A DNA stretch of 32,224 nucleotides from Vicinamibacteria bacterium (GTDB taxonomy: Bacteria > Acidobacteriota > Vicinamibacteria > Fen-336), in the NCBI GenBank assembly GCA_025923995.1, contig JAICEW010000030.1, forward strand, positions 1 to 32,224. Reading direction: 5' to 3'. Shown here piece after piece: positions 1 to 9,816 of this stretch (position 1 is the first letter of the stretch; each line of letters starts with the position of its first letter). Below the pieces are notes generated by a model that saw only the letters and a program-made list of their open reading frames with translations, had not been told where the DNA came from and searched no databases. The translations under genes and the position numbers were made by a program.

Positions 1-2
1 CG

Positions 3-1181
3 ACCAAGTCTCCCGAGGCGCTGCGGCTCCTCAAGGAGCTGCAGGGCCGCATCGAGAACTTCCAGTTCGGGCCCGCCAACGTCGAGCTGGGCAAGAAGCT
101 GGCCGCCGCCGATCCCAACTTCGCGATGGGCATCTACTACGCTTCGGTGGTCGAGCCCAACCAGGACGAAGCGGTCAAGGCCTACGAGCGCTCGCGCGAG
201 CTGGCCAAGAAGGCTTCCGAGGGCGAGCGCCGCTTCATCGAGGCCATGCAGTACAACCGCTTGAACCAGGGCGTGGACTTCCGCAAGTCCATCGACCCCC
301 TCGTCGGGATCGCCAACGACTATCCGGGCGAGCGGCTCGTGTTCATGATCCTGGGCCAGCTCTACAACGCGGACGGCAAGGGCGACCTGGCCGCGGAGGC
401 GTTCAAGAAGGCGCAGGCCATCGGCCCCCGCTCCGCTCGCGCCGAGGCGTTCCTGGCCGGGCACGCGCTGCTGCAGGGCCGCTACGCGGACGCGCGCGCG
501 CAGTACGAGGCGGTCGAGAAGAACCTGCCCAAGGGCTCCGTGCCGTTCGCCATCCGCTTCGGGACGACCTTCAGCCACCTGTACGAGGGCAACACCGACG
601 CCGCGCTCGCGTCCCTCAAGACCTACCTCGACGAGTACCGCGCGAACGGCCTCGACCAGCAGTTCCCCGAGGTCTTCATCTGGAACGCCATGGCCCGCAT
701 CAACCTGGAGAACGACCGGCTGGACGAGGCCATGAAGGACTACGAGAAGGGCTACGAGAGCATCCCCAACAGCAAGCTGCCCGAGGACCAGAAGACGACC
801 TGGCTGGGCCGGCTCCACCACGGCAAGGCCCGCACGCTGGCCCGCATGGGCAAGCACGAGGAGGCCTGGAAGGAGGTCGAGACGGTCCGCAAGATGATCG
901 TCGACGGCGGCGAGGCGGGCCGGCAGTACTGGAAGGCGTACCACTACCTCGCGGGCTACGCGAAGCTGCAGGCGGGGCAGAACGAAGCCGCGCTGGAGCA
1001 CCTGCTCCAGAGCGACGAGAACGATCCCTTCCACACGCTGCTGCTGGCGCGGGCCTACGAGCGGCTGGGCCGGAAGGCCGACGCCAAGGCCGCCTACCAG
1101 AAGGTCGTCGACTCCCAGGCGGCCGGCATCGAGCGGCCGCTCGCGTATCCGGAGGCGAAGAAGAAGCTGGCGACGCTCTAG
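3..1181 (+). CDS. Tetratricopeptide-repeat protein, 5' end truncated by the window edge
   Basis: The frame is open upstream of the listed ORF start to the window edge (TKSPEALRLLKELQGRIENFQFG...). Repeated helical A/G/Y TPR-like pattern (LGQLYNADGKGDLAAEAFKKAQAIGP; LLARAYERLGRKADAKAAYQKV). Confidence 0.85.
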   Translation, partial: TKSPEALRLLKELQGRIENFQFGPANVELGKKLAAADPNFAMGIYYASVVEPNQDEAVKAYERSRELAKKASEGERRFIEAMQYNRLNQGVDFRKSIDPLVGIANDYPGERLVFMILGQLYNADGKGDLAAEAFKKAQAIGPRSARAEAFLAGHALLQGRYADARAQYEAVEKNLPKGSVPFAIRFGTTFSHLYEGNTDAALASLKTYLDEYRANGLDQQFPEVFIWNAMARINLENDRLDEAMKDYEKGYESIPNSKLPEDQKTTWLGRLHHGKARTLARMGKHEEAWKEVETVRKMIVDGGEAGRQYWKAYHYLAGYAKLQAGQNEAALEHLLQSDENDPFHTLLLARAYERLGRKADAKAAYQKVVDSQAAGIERPLAYPEAKKKLATL

Positions 1182-1197
1182 CGGTCGCGCCGTGAAG

Positions 1198-1230
1198 GAG
1201 CCCGCGAGGTGACGGTGGCCTCGCGGGCTC
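1198..1230. terminator. Bidirectional hairpin terminator between convergent genes
   Basis: GAGCCCGCGAGG-tgacggtgg-CCTCGCGGGCTC, a perfect 12-bp stem with a 9-nt loop, followed by TTC. It lies between the TPR stop (1181) and the queG stop (1233). Confidence 0.7.
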
Positions 1231-1232
1231 TT

Positions 1233-2267
1233 CTACGCGCGGTCCAGCCGCTCCAGGGCCCACCGCGCGTGCTCGCGCACGAGCGGGTCCTCGTCCGCGG
1301 CGAGCCGGTCGAGGATCGGCCGTTGCGACGGATCGCCGCCGTTGCCGATCGCGACGGCGACGTTGCGCAGCAGCCCGCGGCGCTTCGCGCGCTTGACGGG
1401 GCTGCGCCGGAACGCCTCGCGGAACCCCTCTTCGGAGAGCCCCGCGAGCCGTTCCAGGTCCGGGGCCACCAGTCCTTCGCGCGGCTCGAACGCGAGGCCG
1501 CCCTGGTGCCGCCGCCTGCGGTTCCAGGGGCACACGTCCTGGCAGATGTCGCACCCGAACACGTGCCCGCCCAGGCCCTCGCGCCGGTCCTCGGGGATCG
1601 CGCCCTTCAGCTCGATCGTCAGGTAGCTGATGCAGCGCGTCGCGTCCAGCTCGTAGGGCGCGGGCAGCGCCCCGGTCGGACAGGCATCCAGGCACGCGGT
1701 GCACGTGCCGCACATGTCGAGCCGTGGCGTGTCCGGCACCAGCGGCAGGTCCGTCACCGCCTCGCCCAGGAAGAACCACGAGCCGTGCTCGGGATGCAGG
1801 AGGCAGGTGTTCTTGCCCCACGCGCCCAGCCCCGCCGCGGCCGCGTACGCGCGCTCCACGATGGGGCCGGTGTCCACGTACGTGCGCGACTGGAAGGCGC
1901 CGGCCTCGCCGGCGAGCCGCGCCACGAGCCGTTCGAGGAGCGCCTTGAGGACGTCGTGGTAGTCGTCGCCCCACGCGTAGCGCGCGATCCAGCCGCCCGC
2001 CGTCGCCTCGGTCGAGTACGGGTGCGCCGTGTCGTACTGGAGGCCGACCGCGAGGACCGATCGCGCCCAGGGGAAGGCGACGCGCAGGTCCGCGCGCCGG
2101 TCCGCCTGGCCCGTGAGGTACGACATCTCCCCGGCGCGGCCCTTCGCGAGCCACGTCGCGAAGTGGGCCAGCTCCGGCGGAGGGTCGGGGGCCGCGATGC
2201 CGACCAGGTCGAAGCCCACCTCGCGCGCGAGCGTCTTGGCCCGAGCAGTGAGGGCCTCGGGGTTCAT
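1233..2267 (-). CDS. queG: Epoxyqueuosine reductase
   Basis: MNPEALTARAKTLAREVGFDLVGIA...; two Fe-S motifs CGTCTACLDACPTGAL and GCDICQDVCPWN; C-terminal HEAT-like tail. Internal ATG used as start. Confidence 0.93.
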   Translation of the reverse strand: MNPEALTARAKTLAREVGFDLVGIAAPDPPPELAHFATWLAKGRAGEMSYLTGQADRRADLRVAFPWARSVLAVGLQYDTAHPYSTEATAGGWIARYAWGDDYHDVLKALLERLVARLAGEAGAFQSRTYVDTGPIVERAYAAAAGLGAWGKNTCLLHPEHGSWFFLGEAVTDLPLVPDTPRLDMCGTCTACLDACPTGALPAPYELDATRCISYLTIELKGAIPEDRREGLGGHVFGCDICQDVCPWNRRRRHQGGLAFEPREGLVAPDLERLAGLSEEGFREAFRRSPVKRAKRRGLLRNVAVAIGNGGDPSQRPILDRLAADEDPLVREHARWALERLDRA

Positions 2268-3121
2268 GCGCGCCGCCGGCGGCCCAGGCCGCGCAGCAAG
2301 GCCAGCTCGCGCCGCCAGGCTTCGAGCCCGCCCGGCGTCTCCAGCACCTTGGGGACGTCGCGCAGGCGCGGGTCGGCCAGCAGGCGCCGGAACGTGCGCA
2401 GCCCCAGGAAGCCCTCGCCGATCGGCGCGTGGCGGTCCACGCGGCTGCCCAGCGGCTTGCGCGCGTCGTTGAGGTGGATGGCGCGCAGCTTCCCGAGCCC
2501 GACCACGCGGTCGAACTCCCGGAGCGTCTTCTCGTACCCGCGCGGCGTCGCGATGTCGTATCCGGACGCGAAGAGGTGGCAGGTGTCGAGGCAGACGCCG
2601 ACGCGCTCGGGCGACTGCACGCGCATCAGCACGTCGGCCAGGTGCTCGAAGCGATGGCCGACGCAGGAGCCCTGGCCGGCCGTGATCTCGATCGCTGGCA
2701 TCACGCGCGCGCGGCGGCAGGCGGCCAGCACGACGTCCAGGCTCTTCGCGACCGCGCGCACGCCCGCGTCCTCGCCCGCGCCCAGGTGCGCGCCGGGGTG
2801 GAACACCAGCAGCGGGATGCCCAGGTCGTGGCAGCGTGTCATCTCGACGCGGAACGCCTCGCGTCCGCGCTCGGTGAGGACCGGATCGGGGCTGGCCAGG
2901 TTGATGAGGTAGGACGCGTGCGACATGACCGAGCGCACGCCGCTTCCTTCCATCGCCTGACGGAACGCGTCCGCCTCCTCGCCGCCCAGCGGCCGCGCGG
3001 CCCACTGGCGCTGGTTGCGCGTGAAGACCTGGATGGCGGTCGCGCCGATGTCGCGGCCGTGCGCGGGCGCGTTGTGGAGGCCCCCCGCCGTGGGCACGTG
3101 GGCGCCGAGCAGGTCCGTCAC
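2264..3121 (-). CDS. nfo: Endonuclease IV (AP endonuclease)
   Basis: LLGAHVPTAGGLHNA...QVFTRNQRQW...SHASYLINLASP...HPGAHLG...IEITAGQG...VGVCLDTCHLFASGYD...HLNDARKPLGSRVDRHAPIGEG. GTG start; stop overlaps queG ATG (ATGA). Confidence 0.93.
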   Translation of the reverse strand: MTDLLGAHVPTAGGLHNAPAHGRDIGATAIQVFTRNQRQWAARPLGGEEADAFRQAMEGSGVRSVMSHASYLINLASPDPVLTERGREAFRVEMTRCHDLGIPLLVFHPGAHLGAGEDAGVRAVAKSLDVVLAACRRARVMPAIEITAGQGSCVGHRFEHLADVLMRVQSPERVGVCLDTCHLFASGYDIATPRGYEKTLREFDRVVGLGKLRAIHLNDARKPLGSRVDRHAPIGEGFLGLRTFRRLLADPRLRDVPKVLETPGGLEAWRRELALLRGLGRRRRA

Positions 3122-3567
3122 GTGCGAACCGGGATCCGCCTCCGTCCGGCGCGCAGGAAGAACCGCCCGCCGTCCTCCTCGACGTGCTCCAGCAGCGTCT
3201 GGTGCGGGCCGCGGCCGAGTAGGGCCGCGAAGCAGCCGTCGCGCACGCGGCACTCGAACCGGCCCGTGGTCTCGCTCATCCCCAGCGCGTCGTCCCCGAT
3301 GCGCTCCGCCGAGCGGTCGTCCAGGAAGACCCAGGCCTCGTCGTGGTCGTCGTCGACGCGCAGGCTGACCACCTCGAACGGCGGGCCCTCGATCGTCACC
3401 GGCACCCGTTGCGCCCCGTCCACCACGAAGTCGCCCCTCTCCTCGTGCACGAGGCGGGCCTTCAGGTAGCGCAGCCCCTGCTCGTGCGCGACCGGCAGGT
3501 CGCCCACGCGCCACGAGCCGTCCGGGCACACGCGCAGCCCTTCGGGGATCAGGAAGGTGGGCGGCAC
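3118..3567 (-). CDS. DUF1285-like conserved protein
   Basis: 149-aa ORF, GTG start, GTGA overlap with nfo. 'GLRVCPDGSWRVGDLPVAHEQGLRYLKARLVHEERGDFVV' and 'VTIEGPPFEVVSLRV' resemble DUF1285; family recognition is tentative. Confidence 0.6.
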   Translation of the reverse strand: MPPTFLIPEGLRVCPDGSWRVGDLPVAHEQGLRYLKARLVHEERGDFVVDGAQRVPVTIEGPPFEVVSLRVDDDHDEAWVFLDDRSAERIGDDALGMSETTGRFECRVRDGCFAALLGRGPHQTLLEHVEEDGGRFFLRAGRRRIPVRT

Positions 3568-3628
3568 GCCCGCGATTATTGTCGATCGGCACCCGGCGCG
3601 CGAGAGGGCCGTGCGGCTCGCCCCGCCC

Positions 3629-3634
3629 TATACT
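3629..3634 (+). promoter_or_regulatory. Candidate -10 element (TATACT) upstream of nadA
   Basis: TATACT about 22 nt upstream of the nadA ATG, with an AGGAGG SD in between. No convincing -35. Confidence 0.4.
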
Positions 3635-3655
3635 GGCTCGAGGAGGCGAACCGTC

Positions 3656-4747
3656 ATGGCCACGCAGGTCGTGCTGCCGGAAACGATCACCCGGGCGGGC
3701 GCCGACGAGATGCAGGAGCGCATCGCGGCGGCGAAGGCGGCGCTGGGCAAGCGCCTGGTCGTCCTGGGCCATCACTACCAGCGCGACGAGGTCATCCGCC
3801 ACGCGGACTTCACGGGCGACTCCTTCAAGCTGGCGCAGGCGGCTGCCACCCGGCCGGAGGCGGAGTTCATCGTCTTCTGCGGCGTGCACTTCATGGCGGA
3901 GTCGGCCGACATCCTCTCCGCGGACCACCAGAAGGTGATCCTGCCCGACCTCAACGCCGGCTGCACCATGGCCGACATGGCGGAGACGGACCAGGTCGAG
4001 GACTGCTGGGAGCAGGTGACGTCGGAGATCGGCGAGGACATCCTGCCGGTCACGTACATGAACTCCACGGCGGGCCTGAAGGCGTTCGTGGGCCGGCACG
4101 GCGGCGCCGTCTGCACGTCTTCGAACGCGCGGGCGGTGCTCGACTGGGCCTTCCGCCAGAAGCCGCGTGTGCTGTTCTTTCCGGACCAGCACCTGGGCCG
4201 CAACACGGGCTACCGCATGGGCATCCCGCTCCCGGCGATGCCCGTCTGGGATCCGTACGAGCCGGTGGGTGGCCTGGAAGGGCGTGACCTGCCCGCTGCC
4301 AGGATCATCCTCTGGAAGGGGCATTGCTCCGTGCACAACCGGTTCACGCCGGACATGGTCGACCGCCGGCGCGCGCAGATCCCCGGCGTGCAGGTGATCG
4401 TGCACCCCGAATGCCGCTTCGAGGTGGCCCAGAAGTCGGACGCCATCGGCTCGACCGAGGGGATCATCAAGACCGTGCAGGCCAGCCCGGCCGGCACGAA
4501 GTGGGCGGTGGGCACCGAGCTCAACCTGGTGACGCGCCTGGCCCGCGAGTGCGCGCCCGAGCGCCAGGTGGTGAGCCTGGACGACTGCTTCTGCGTCTGC
4601 AGCACCATGTTCCGCATCGACCCGCCGCACCTGCTGTGGGTGCTCGAGAACCTGGCCGAAGGGCGCGTGGTGAACCAGGTGAAGGTCCCTCCGCGCACGA
4701 CGCGGGAGGCCCGCATCGCCCTCGACCGCATGCTGGAGATCCGCTAG
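3656..4747 (+). CDS. nadA: Quinolinate synthase
   Basis: LVVLGHHYQRDEV...DFTGDSFKLAQAA...FCGVHFMAESADILS...ILPDLNAGCTMADM...TYMNSTAGLKAFVGRHGGAVCTSSNA...; AGGAGG upstream of ATG. Confidence 0.96.
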   Translation: MATQVVLPETITRAGADEMQERIAAAKAALGKRLVVLGHHYQRDEVIRHADFTGDSFKLAQAAATRPEAEFIVFCGVHFMAESADILSADHQKVILPDLNAGCTMADMAETDQVEDCWEQVTSEIGEDILPVTYMNSTAGLKAFVGRHGGAVCTSSNARAVLDWAFRQKPRVLFFPDQHLGRNTGYRMGIPLPAMPVWDPYEPVGGLEGRDLPAARIILWKGHCSVHNRFTPDMVDRRRAQIPGVQVIVHPECRFEVAQKSDAIGSTEGIIKTVQASPAGTKWAVGTELNLVTRLARECAPERQVVSLDDCFCVCSTMFRIDPPHLLWVLENLAEGRVVNQVKVPPRTTREARIALDRMLEIR

Positions 4748-4769
4748 ACTCGAAGCGAAGCACATTCTG

Positions 4770-6248
<1,479 letters not shown>

Positions 6249-6252
6249 CCTG

Positions 6253-6924
6253 GTGGGCGAGCCGGTCACGTTCGCGGCCAACGGCGGGACGTGCGGGGGC
6301 TACCTCGCGCGTCCCCCGTCTTCCGGTCCGGGCGTCGTCGTGATCCAGGAGTGGTGGGGCCTCGACGATCACGTCAAGTCGATCGCCGACCGCTTCGCGG
6401 CGGAGGGATTCGTCGCGCTGGCGCCGGACCTGTACCACGGGACGGTCACGAAGTCGCCGGACGAGGCGCAGAAGCTGCTCATGGCTCTCGACATCGCGCG
6501 GGCCGAGAAGGACCTGCGGGGCGCCGTCCGCTTCCTGCGGGACGACACGAAGTCGCCCGTGGGCACGGTCGGCTTCTGCATGGGTGGCACGCTCAGCCTG
6601 TACGCGGCGTGCGCGAACGGCGCCGACGTCGCGGCCTGCGTGGTGTTCTACGGAGGCCATCCGAAGGCGCCGTACGACTTCGACGGGCTCAGGGCGCCGG
6701 TGCTCGGGCACTGGGCCGAGAAGGACCCGGGCGCGAACGCCAACGCCGCGAACGTGGAGAAGGCGTTGCGCGAGCGGGGCAGGTCCTTCGAGTTCCACAC
6801 GTACCCGGGCACCGGGCACGCGTTCTTCAACGACACGCGACCGGTCCACGACCCCCGCGCGTCCGCGCTGGCCTGGCAGCGCACGCTCGCGTTCCTGCGC
6901 GCGCACCTCAAGCCGTCCGCGTGA
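6253..6924 (+). CDS. Dienelactone hydrolase family protein
   Basis: GVVVIQEWWGLDDHVKSIADRFAAEGFVALAPDLYHG...VGTVGFCMGGTLS (nucleophile elbow GFCMGG)...YPGTGHAFFNDTRP. GTG start. Confidence 0.92.
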   Translation: MGEPVTFAANGGTCGGYLARPPSSGPGVVVIQEWWGLDDHVKSIADRFAAEGFVALAPDLYHGTVTKSPDEAQKLLMALDIARAEKDLRGAVRFLRDDTKSPVGTVGFCMGGTLSLYAACANGADVAACVVFYGGHPKAPYDFDGLRAPVLGHWAEKDPGANANAANVEKALRERGRSFEFHTYPGTGHAFFNDTRPVHDPRASALAWQRTLAFLRAHLKPSA

Positions 6925-7616
6925 TCGTCCGGGTCCCCACGCTGGTCGTGATCGGCGGCGGGGACGTGGGCGAGCGCTACGTGCGCCAGCTGGTGAGGGC
7001 GGTGGCGGCCGGCCGCCTGGAGACGGAGCGCATCGTCGTGGTGGACCGCGATCCCGCCTGCGCCGCTCGCGTCCACCACGACCCGCGGCTGCGCTTCGAC
7101 GTGGCGGACTGGTCCGAGTGGCTGGACGCGAACCTCGACCGTTGCGGTGCCGACGACCACGTGGTGCCGTACCACTGGGCGCCGCACCTGTTCCTCGACT
7201 GGCTGCGCCGCCAGGTGGGCCGCGCGGGCGCCTCCGCGCAGACAGGGGGCGAATGGCCCCCGCGCCGCACGCCGTACGAGGGCACGACCGCGGCGGGCGA
7301 TCGCGCGCTCTCGTACGCGACCTGGCCCTGCCCGCCCATGTGCATCGAGCCCGCCCTGTGCCCGCACACGCGCGGGGCCAGGGACTGGAGCCTGGCCGCC
7401 GACCTGACGGCGCCGCGTCCGGGAGAGGCGTCCGACGGCCACCTCGTCTTCCGCTGCCTGCACCTCGTGTACGGCGTCGGCACCACGCCGGTCGCGGCGC
7501 TCCGCGCCGCGCGCGACCGCGTCCTGGCGGGGCTGCATGGCGGCGGCCGCCGCACGTACCTGGTGTCGACGTCGAGCCACTGCCACGGCCTGGCCACACG
7601 TCTCGCGGTCGGCTGA
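6921..7616 (+). CDS. Uncharacterised protein with N-terminal Rossmann-like glycine motif and C-x3-C-x5-C-x-H motif
   Basis: GTG start overlapping the previous stop (GTGA). N-term TLVVIGGGDVGERYVRQL; internal WPCPPMCIEPALCPHTRG. No family recognised. Confidence 0.75.
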   Translation: MIVRVPTLVVIGGGDVGERYVRQLVRAVAAGRLETERIVVVDRDPACAARVHHDPRLRFDVADWSEWLDANLDRCGADDHVVPYHWAPHLFLDWLRRQVGRAGASAQTGGEWPPRRTPYEGTTAAGDRALSYATWPCPPMCIEPALCPHTRGARDWSLAADLTAPRPGEASDGHLVFRCLHLVYGVGTTPVAALRAARDRVLAGLHGGGRRTYLVSTSSHCHGLATRLAVG

Positions 7617-7654
7617 GGCGATCCGCCTGCGCGACAACGCGCCCCGCCCGGCCT

Positions 7655-7712
7655 TGACCTCCGAGGTCATCGCTTTCGGACCTCCGCGGACCGATGTTCT
7701 TCCGCGGAGGTC
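7655..7712. promoter_or_regulatory. Pair of palindromes upstream of the alpha/beta hydrolase gene (candidate operator and/or hairpin)
   Basis: TGACCTC-C-GAGGTCA at 7655-7669; GACCTCCGCGGA (7679-7690) and TCCGCGGAGGTC (7701-7712), a perfect 12-bp inverted repeat with a 10-nt spacer. Confidence 0.55.
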
Positions 7713-7720
7713 ACGAGCGC

Positions 7721-8650
7721 ATGCAGAGAAGGGCTCTCTTCGGGTCGATGCTGTCTGCCGCGGCCGGCGCGGCGCTCTCGGGCGGCGGCGTCGCCTCGGC
7801 CGCTCCGGCCCGGCCGGGGATCATGGACGGGCGTGCGCGCCACTTCCTCGACGCCGGCGACGGCACGAGCCTCTTCTTCAAGGACTGGGGCGGCGGCCCG
7901 CCGGTCGTCTTCGTCTCGGCGTGGGGCCTCAACTCGGACGCCTGGGTTTACGAGATGACGTACCTGGCCGACCACGGCCTGCGCTGCGTCGCCTACGACC
8001 GGCGCGGCCACGGGCGCTCCAGCCAGCCCGGCCGCGGGTACGACTTCGACACGCTGGCCGACGACCTCTCGGTGCTGCTCGAGTCCCTCGACCTGCGCGA
8101 CGTGACGCTGGTCGGGCACTCGATGGGCTGCGCCGAGGTGGTGCGCTACCTCGCGCGGTACGGCGCGTCGCGCGTGGCCCGCGCGGTGCTCGTCTCGACC
8201 GTGACTCCCTGCACGGTGAAGTCGGCCGAGAACCCCGACGGCGTCGATCGCGCGATGCTGGACGCGGGGCGCGAGCGGCTGCGCCGGGACTTCCCGCGGA
8301 CCGTCGACGAGGCGGCGCCCGGCTTCTTCGGCCCGGCCAACCCGATCTCCAGCGCGACCCGCAGCTGGTGGACCGGCATGATCCTCCAGTGCTCGCTGCC
8401 TGCGCTCATCGAGCTGCACCGGGCGTTCACGGAGACCGACTTCCGGCCGGAGCTGCGCTCGCTGCCGGTGCCCGCCCTCCTCGTCCACGGCGACAGCGAC
8501 GTGTCCACGCCCCTGGACCGCACGGGCCGACGCTCCGCCGCGCTCGTCCCGCGCGGCCGGCTCGAGATCTATGCGGGCGCGGCCCACGGCCTGCCGCTCA
8601 CGCACGTCGACCGCCTGAACGCGGACCTGCTGGCCTTTGCGCGCTCCTGA
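7721..8650 (+). CDS. Alpha/beta hydrolase (chloroperoxidase/esterase-like) with possible N-terminal export signal
   Basis: MQRRALFGSMLSAAAGAALSGGGVASA leader; DRRGHGRSSQP; nucleophile elbow GHSMGC; LLVHGDSDVSTPLD; AAHGLPLTH. ATG at 7721 preferred over 7694. Confidence 0.88.
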   Translation: MQRRALFGSMLSAAAGAALSGGGVASAAPARPGIMDGRARHFLDAGDGTSLFFKDWGGGPPVVFVSAWGLNSDAWVYEMTYLADHGLRCVAYDRRGHGRSSQPGRGYDFDTLADDLSVLLESLDLRDVTLVGHSMGCAEVVRYLARYGASRVARAVLVSTVTPCTVKSAENPDGVDRAMLDAGRERLRRDFPRTVDEAAPGFFGPANPISSATRSWWTGMILQCSLPALIELHRAFTETDFRPELRSLPVPALLVHGDSDVSTPLDRTGRRSAALVPRGRLEIYAGAAHGLPLTHVDRLNADLLAFARS

Positions 8651-8654
8651 CCCT

Positions 8655-9185
8655 CTAGCCGGCGGGCGTGGCGACGGCCGACTCGAGTGCGCGACGGAAG
8701 GAGCGCGCGTCGAGAGCGGGATAGCGGTACAGGGCGGGCTCGATCGCGTCGAAGAGCTCGACGAGCCGGGCGCGCTGCACGAGCCCGCGCACCATCATCT
8801 CCCGCACGTCCCCGGTGTCCTGCGCGTGGCCGCGCTCGATCTTGGCCAGGGCCTGGGCGTAGAAGTCGTAGTGATGGAACGCGACGTGGCCTTCCTGCGT
8901 GACGAAAGGGCTCCGCGCCTCCCAGCCCGGCAGCTCCGGGATGAAGTGCGCGGGCGAGACCAGCTCGACGTTGAGCTGGAGCTCCTCCTTGAGGGCCGGC
9001 AGCGCCCGCAGCAGCGGGTCCGACTCGGGCTGGAAGACGAGGTCGACGTCGATCGTCGAGCCCCGCCAGCCCTCGAGAACGGCGCTGGCTCCGCCGGTGA
9101 GATAGGCGCGCGTAGGGGAATCCGACGCGCGCCCCAGAGCATGCATGAACCGGCGGATGCGGTCCCGGTCCGCTAGCTTCCGCAC
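8655..9185 (-). CDS. Nucleotidyltransferase-fold protein (DUF6036/AbiEii-like)
   Basis: AYLTGGASAVLEGWRGSTIDVDLVF fits the Pol-beta NTase hG[GS]...DxD pattern. 176 aa, GTG start overlapping the upstream small gene. Confidence 0.7.
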   Translation of the reverse strand: MRKLADRDRIRRFMHALGRASDSPTRAYLTGGASAVLEGWRGSTIDVDLVFQPESDPLLRALPALKEELQLNVELVSPAHFIPELPGWEARSPFVTQEGHVAFHHYDFYAQALAKIERGHAQDTGDVREMMVRGLVQRARLVELFDAIEPALYRYPALDARSFRRALESAVATPAG

Positions 9186-9442
9186 GGAAGCGCCCGCTCG
9201 AAGCTGACCAGGCGCCGCAGGAGCGCGTTGTATCGGCCGTGCGCGGCGTCGGCGTCGTCCCGGCTCAGCGCTTCGTAGAGGCCATGCTCGGGCTCGGGCA
9301 AGGCCTCGGGAACGTCGAGGCCTGCGCGCCGCAGCCGTGGCGCGCCGATCGACACGAGCCAGGCGGGCACGGTACGCCGGCCGCGGCGCAGGTCTTCGAT
9401 GCCTTCGCGGACCAGCTCCGCGCCGGGCAGGCCCTCGTCCAT
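9173..9442 (-). CDS. Small uncharacterised protein (89 aa) paired with the nucleotidyltransferase
   Basis: MDEGLPGAELVREGIEDLRRGRRTVPAWLVSIGAPRLRRAGL...; shares the frame-offset overlap 9173-9185 with the NTase gene. Confidence 0.65.
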   Translation of the reverse strand: MDEGLPGAELVREGIEDLRRGRRTVPAWLVSIGAPRLRRAGLDVPEALPEPEHGLYEALSRDDADAAHGRYNALLRRLVSFERALPCGS

Positions 9443-9462
9443 GGGGGGATGATACCGCGTGC

Positions 9463-9468
9463 TAGACT
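9463..9468 (+). promoter_or_regulatory. Candidate -10 (TAGACT in GCTAGACTCG) for the Rieske-VWFA operon
   Basis: TAGACT about 40 nt upstream of the Rieske ATG. The same GCTAGACTCG decamer occurs at 4743-4752, upstream of the TPP riboswitch. Confidence 0.35.
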
Positions 9469-9507
9469 CGCCTTTTGGGGCGTGCCCCGACGTGAGGCGA
9501 GGCATTC

Positions 9508-9816
9508 ATGGGTGAGTTCCATCGGGCGCTGGCCGCGGCCGACCTGCCGCCCGGCCAGTGCGCCGAGGCCGCAGTCGGCGGCAAGGCCGTGGCCATCTTC
9601 AACGTGGACGGACGGTTCTACGCCATCTCCAACACGTGCCTGCACCGCGGCGGGCCGCTGGGCCAGGGGATGCTGAGCGGGCCCAGCGTGATGTGCCCGT
9701 GGCATGCCTGGTCCTGGGACGTGACCACCGGCGAGAACACCGCCAACCCTGAGCTGAAGGTGCCCAGCTACCCGGTGAAGGTCGAGGACGGGCAGGTCCT
9801 GGTACAGGTGGACTGA
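9508..9816 (+). CDS. Rieske [2Fe-2S] ferredoxin-like protein
   Basis: CLHRGGPLGQG...CPWHAWSWD (CxH...CxxH). Confidence 0.93.
   Translation: MGEFHRALAAADLPPGQCAEAAVGGKAVAIFNVDGRFYAISNTCLHRGGPLGQGMLSGPSVMCPWHAWSWDVTTGENTANPELKVPSYPVKVEDGQVLVQVD

Noticed and set aside
1209-2912. Long + strand ORF (567 aa) opposite queG/nfo
   Set aside because: Low-complexity Arg/Ala/Pro/His translation antisense to clear queG and nfo motifs; typical high-GC shadow ORF.
2264-4765. 833-aa minus ORF as a single protein
   Set aside because: Only its C-terminal part (from 3121) is Nfo; the rest is antisense to nadA and runs through the DUF gene out of frame.
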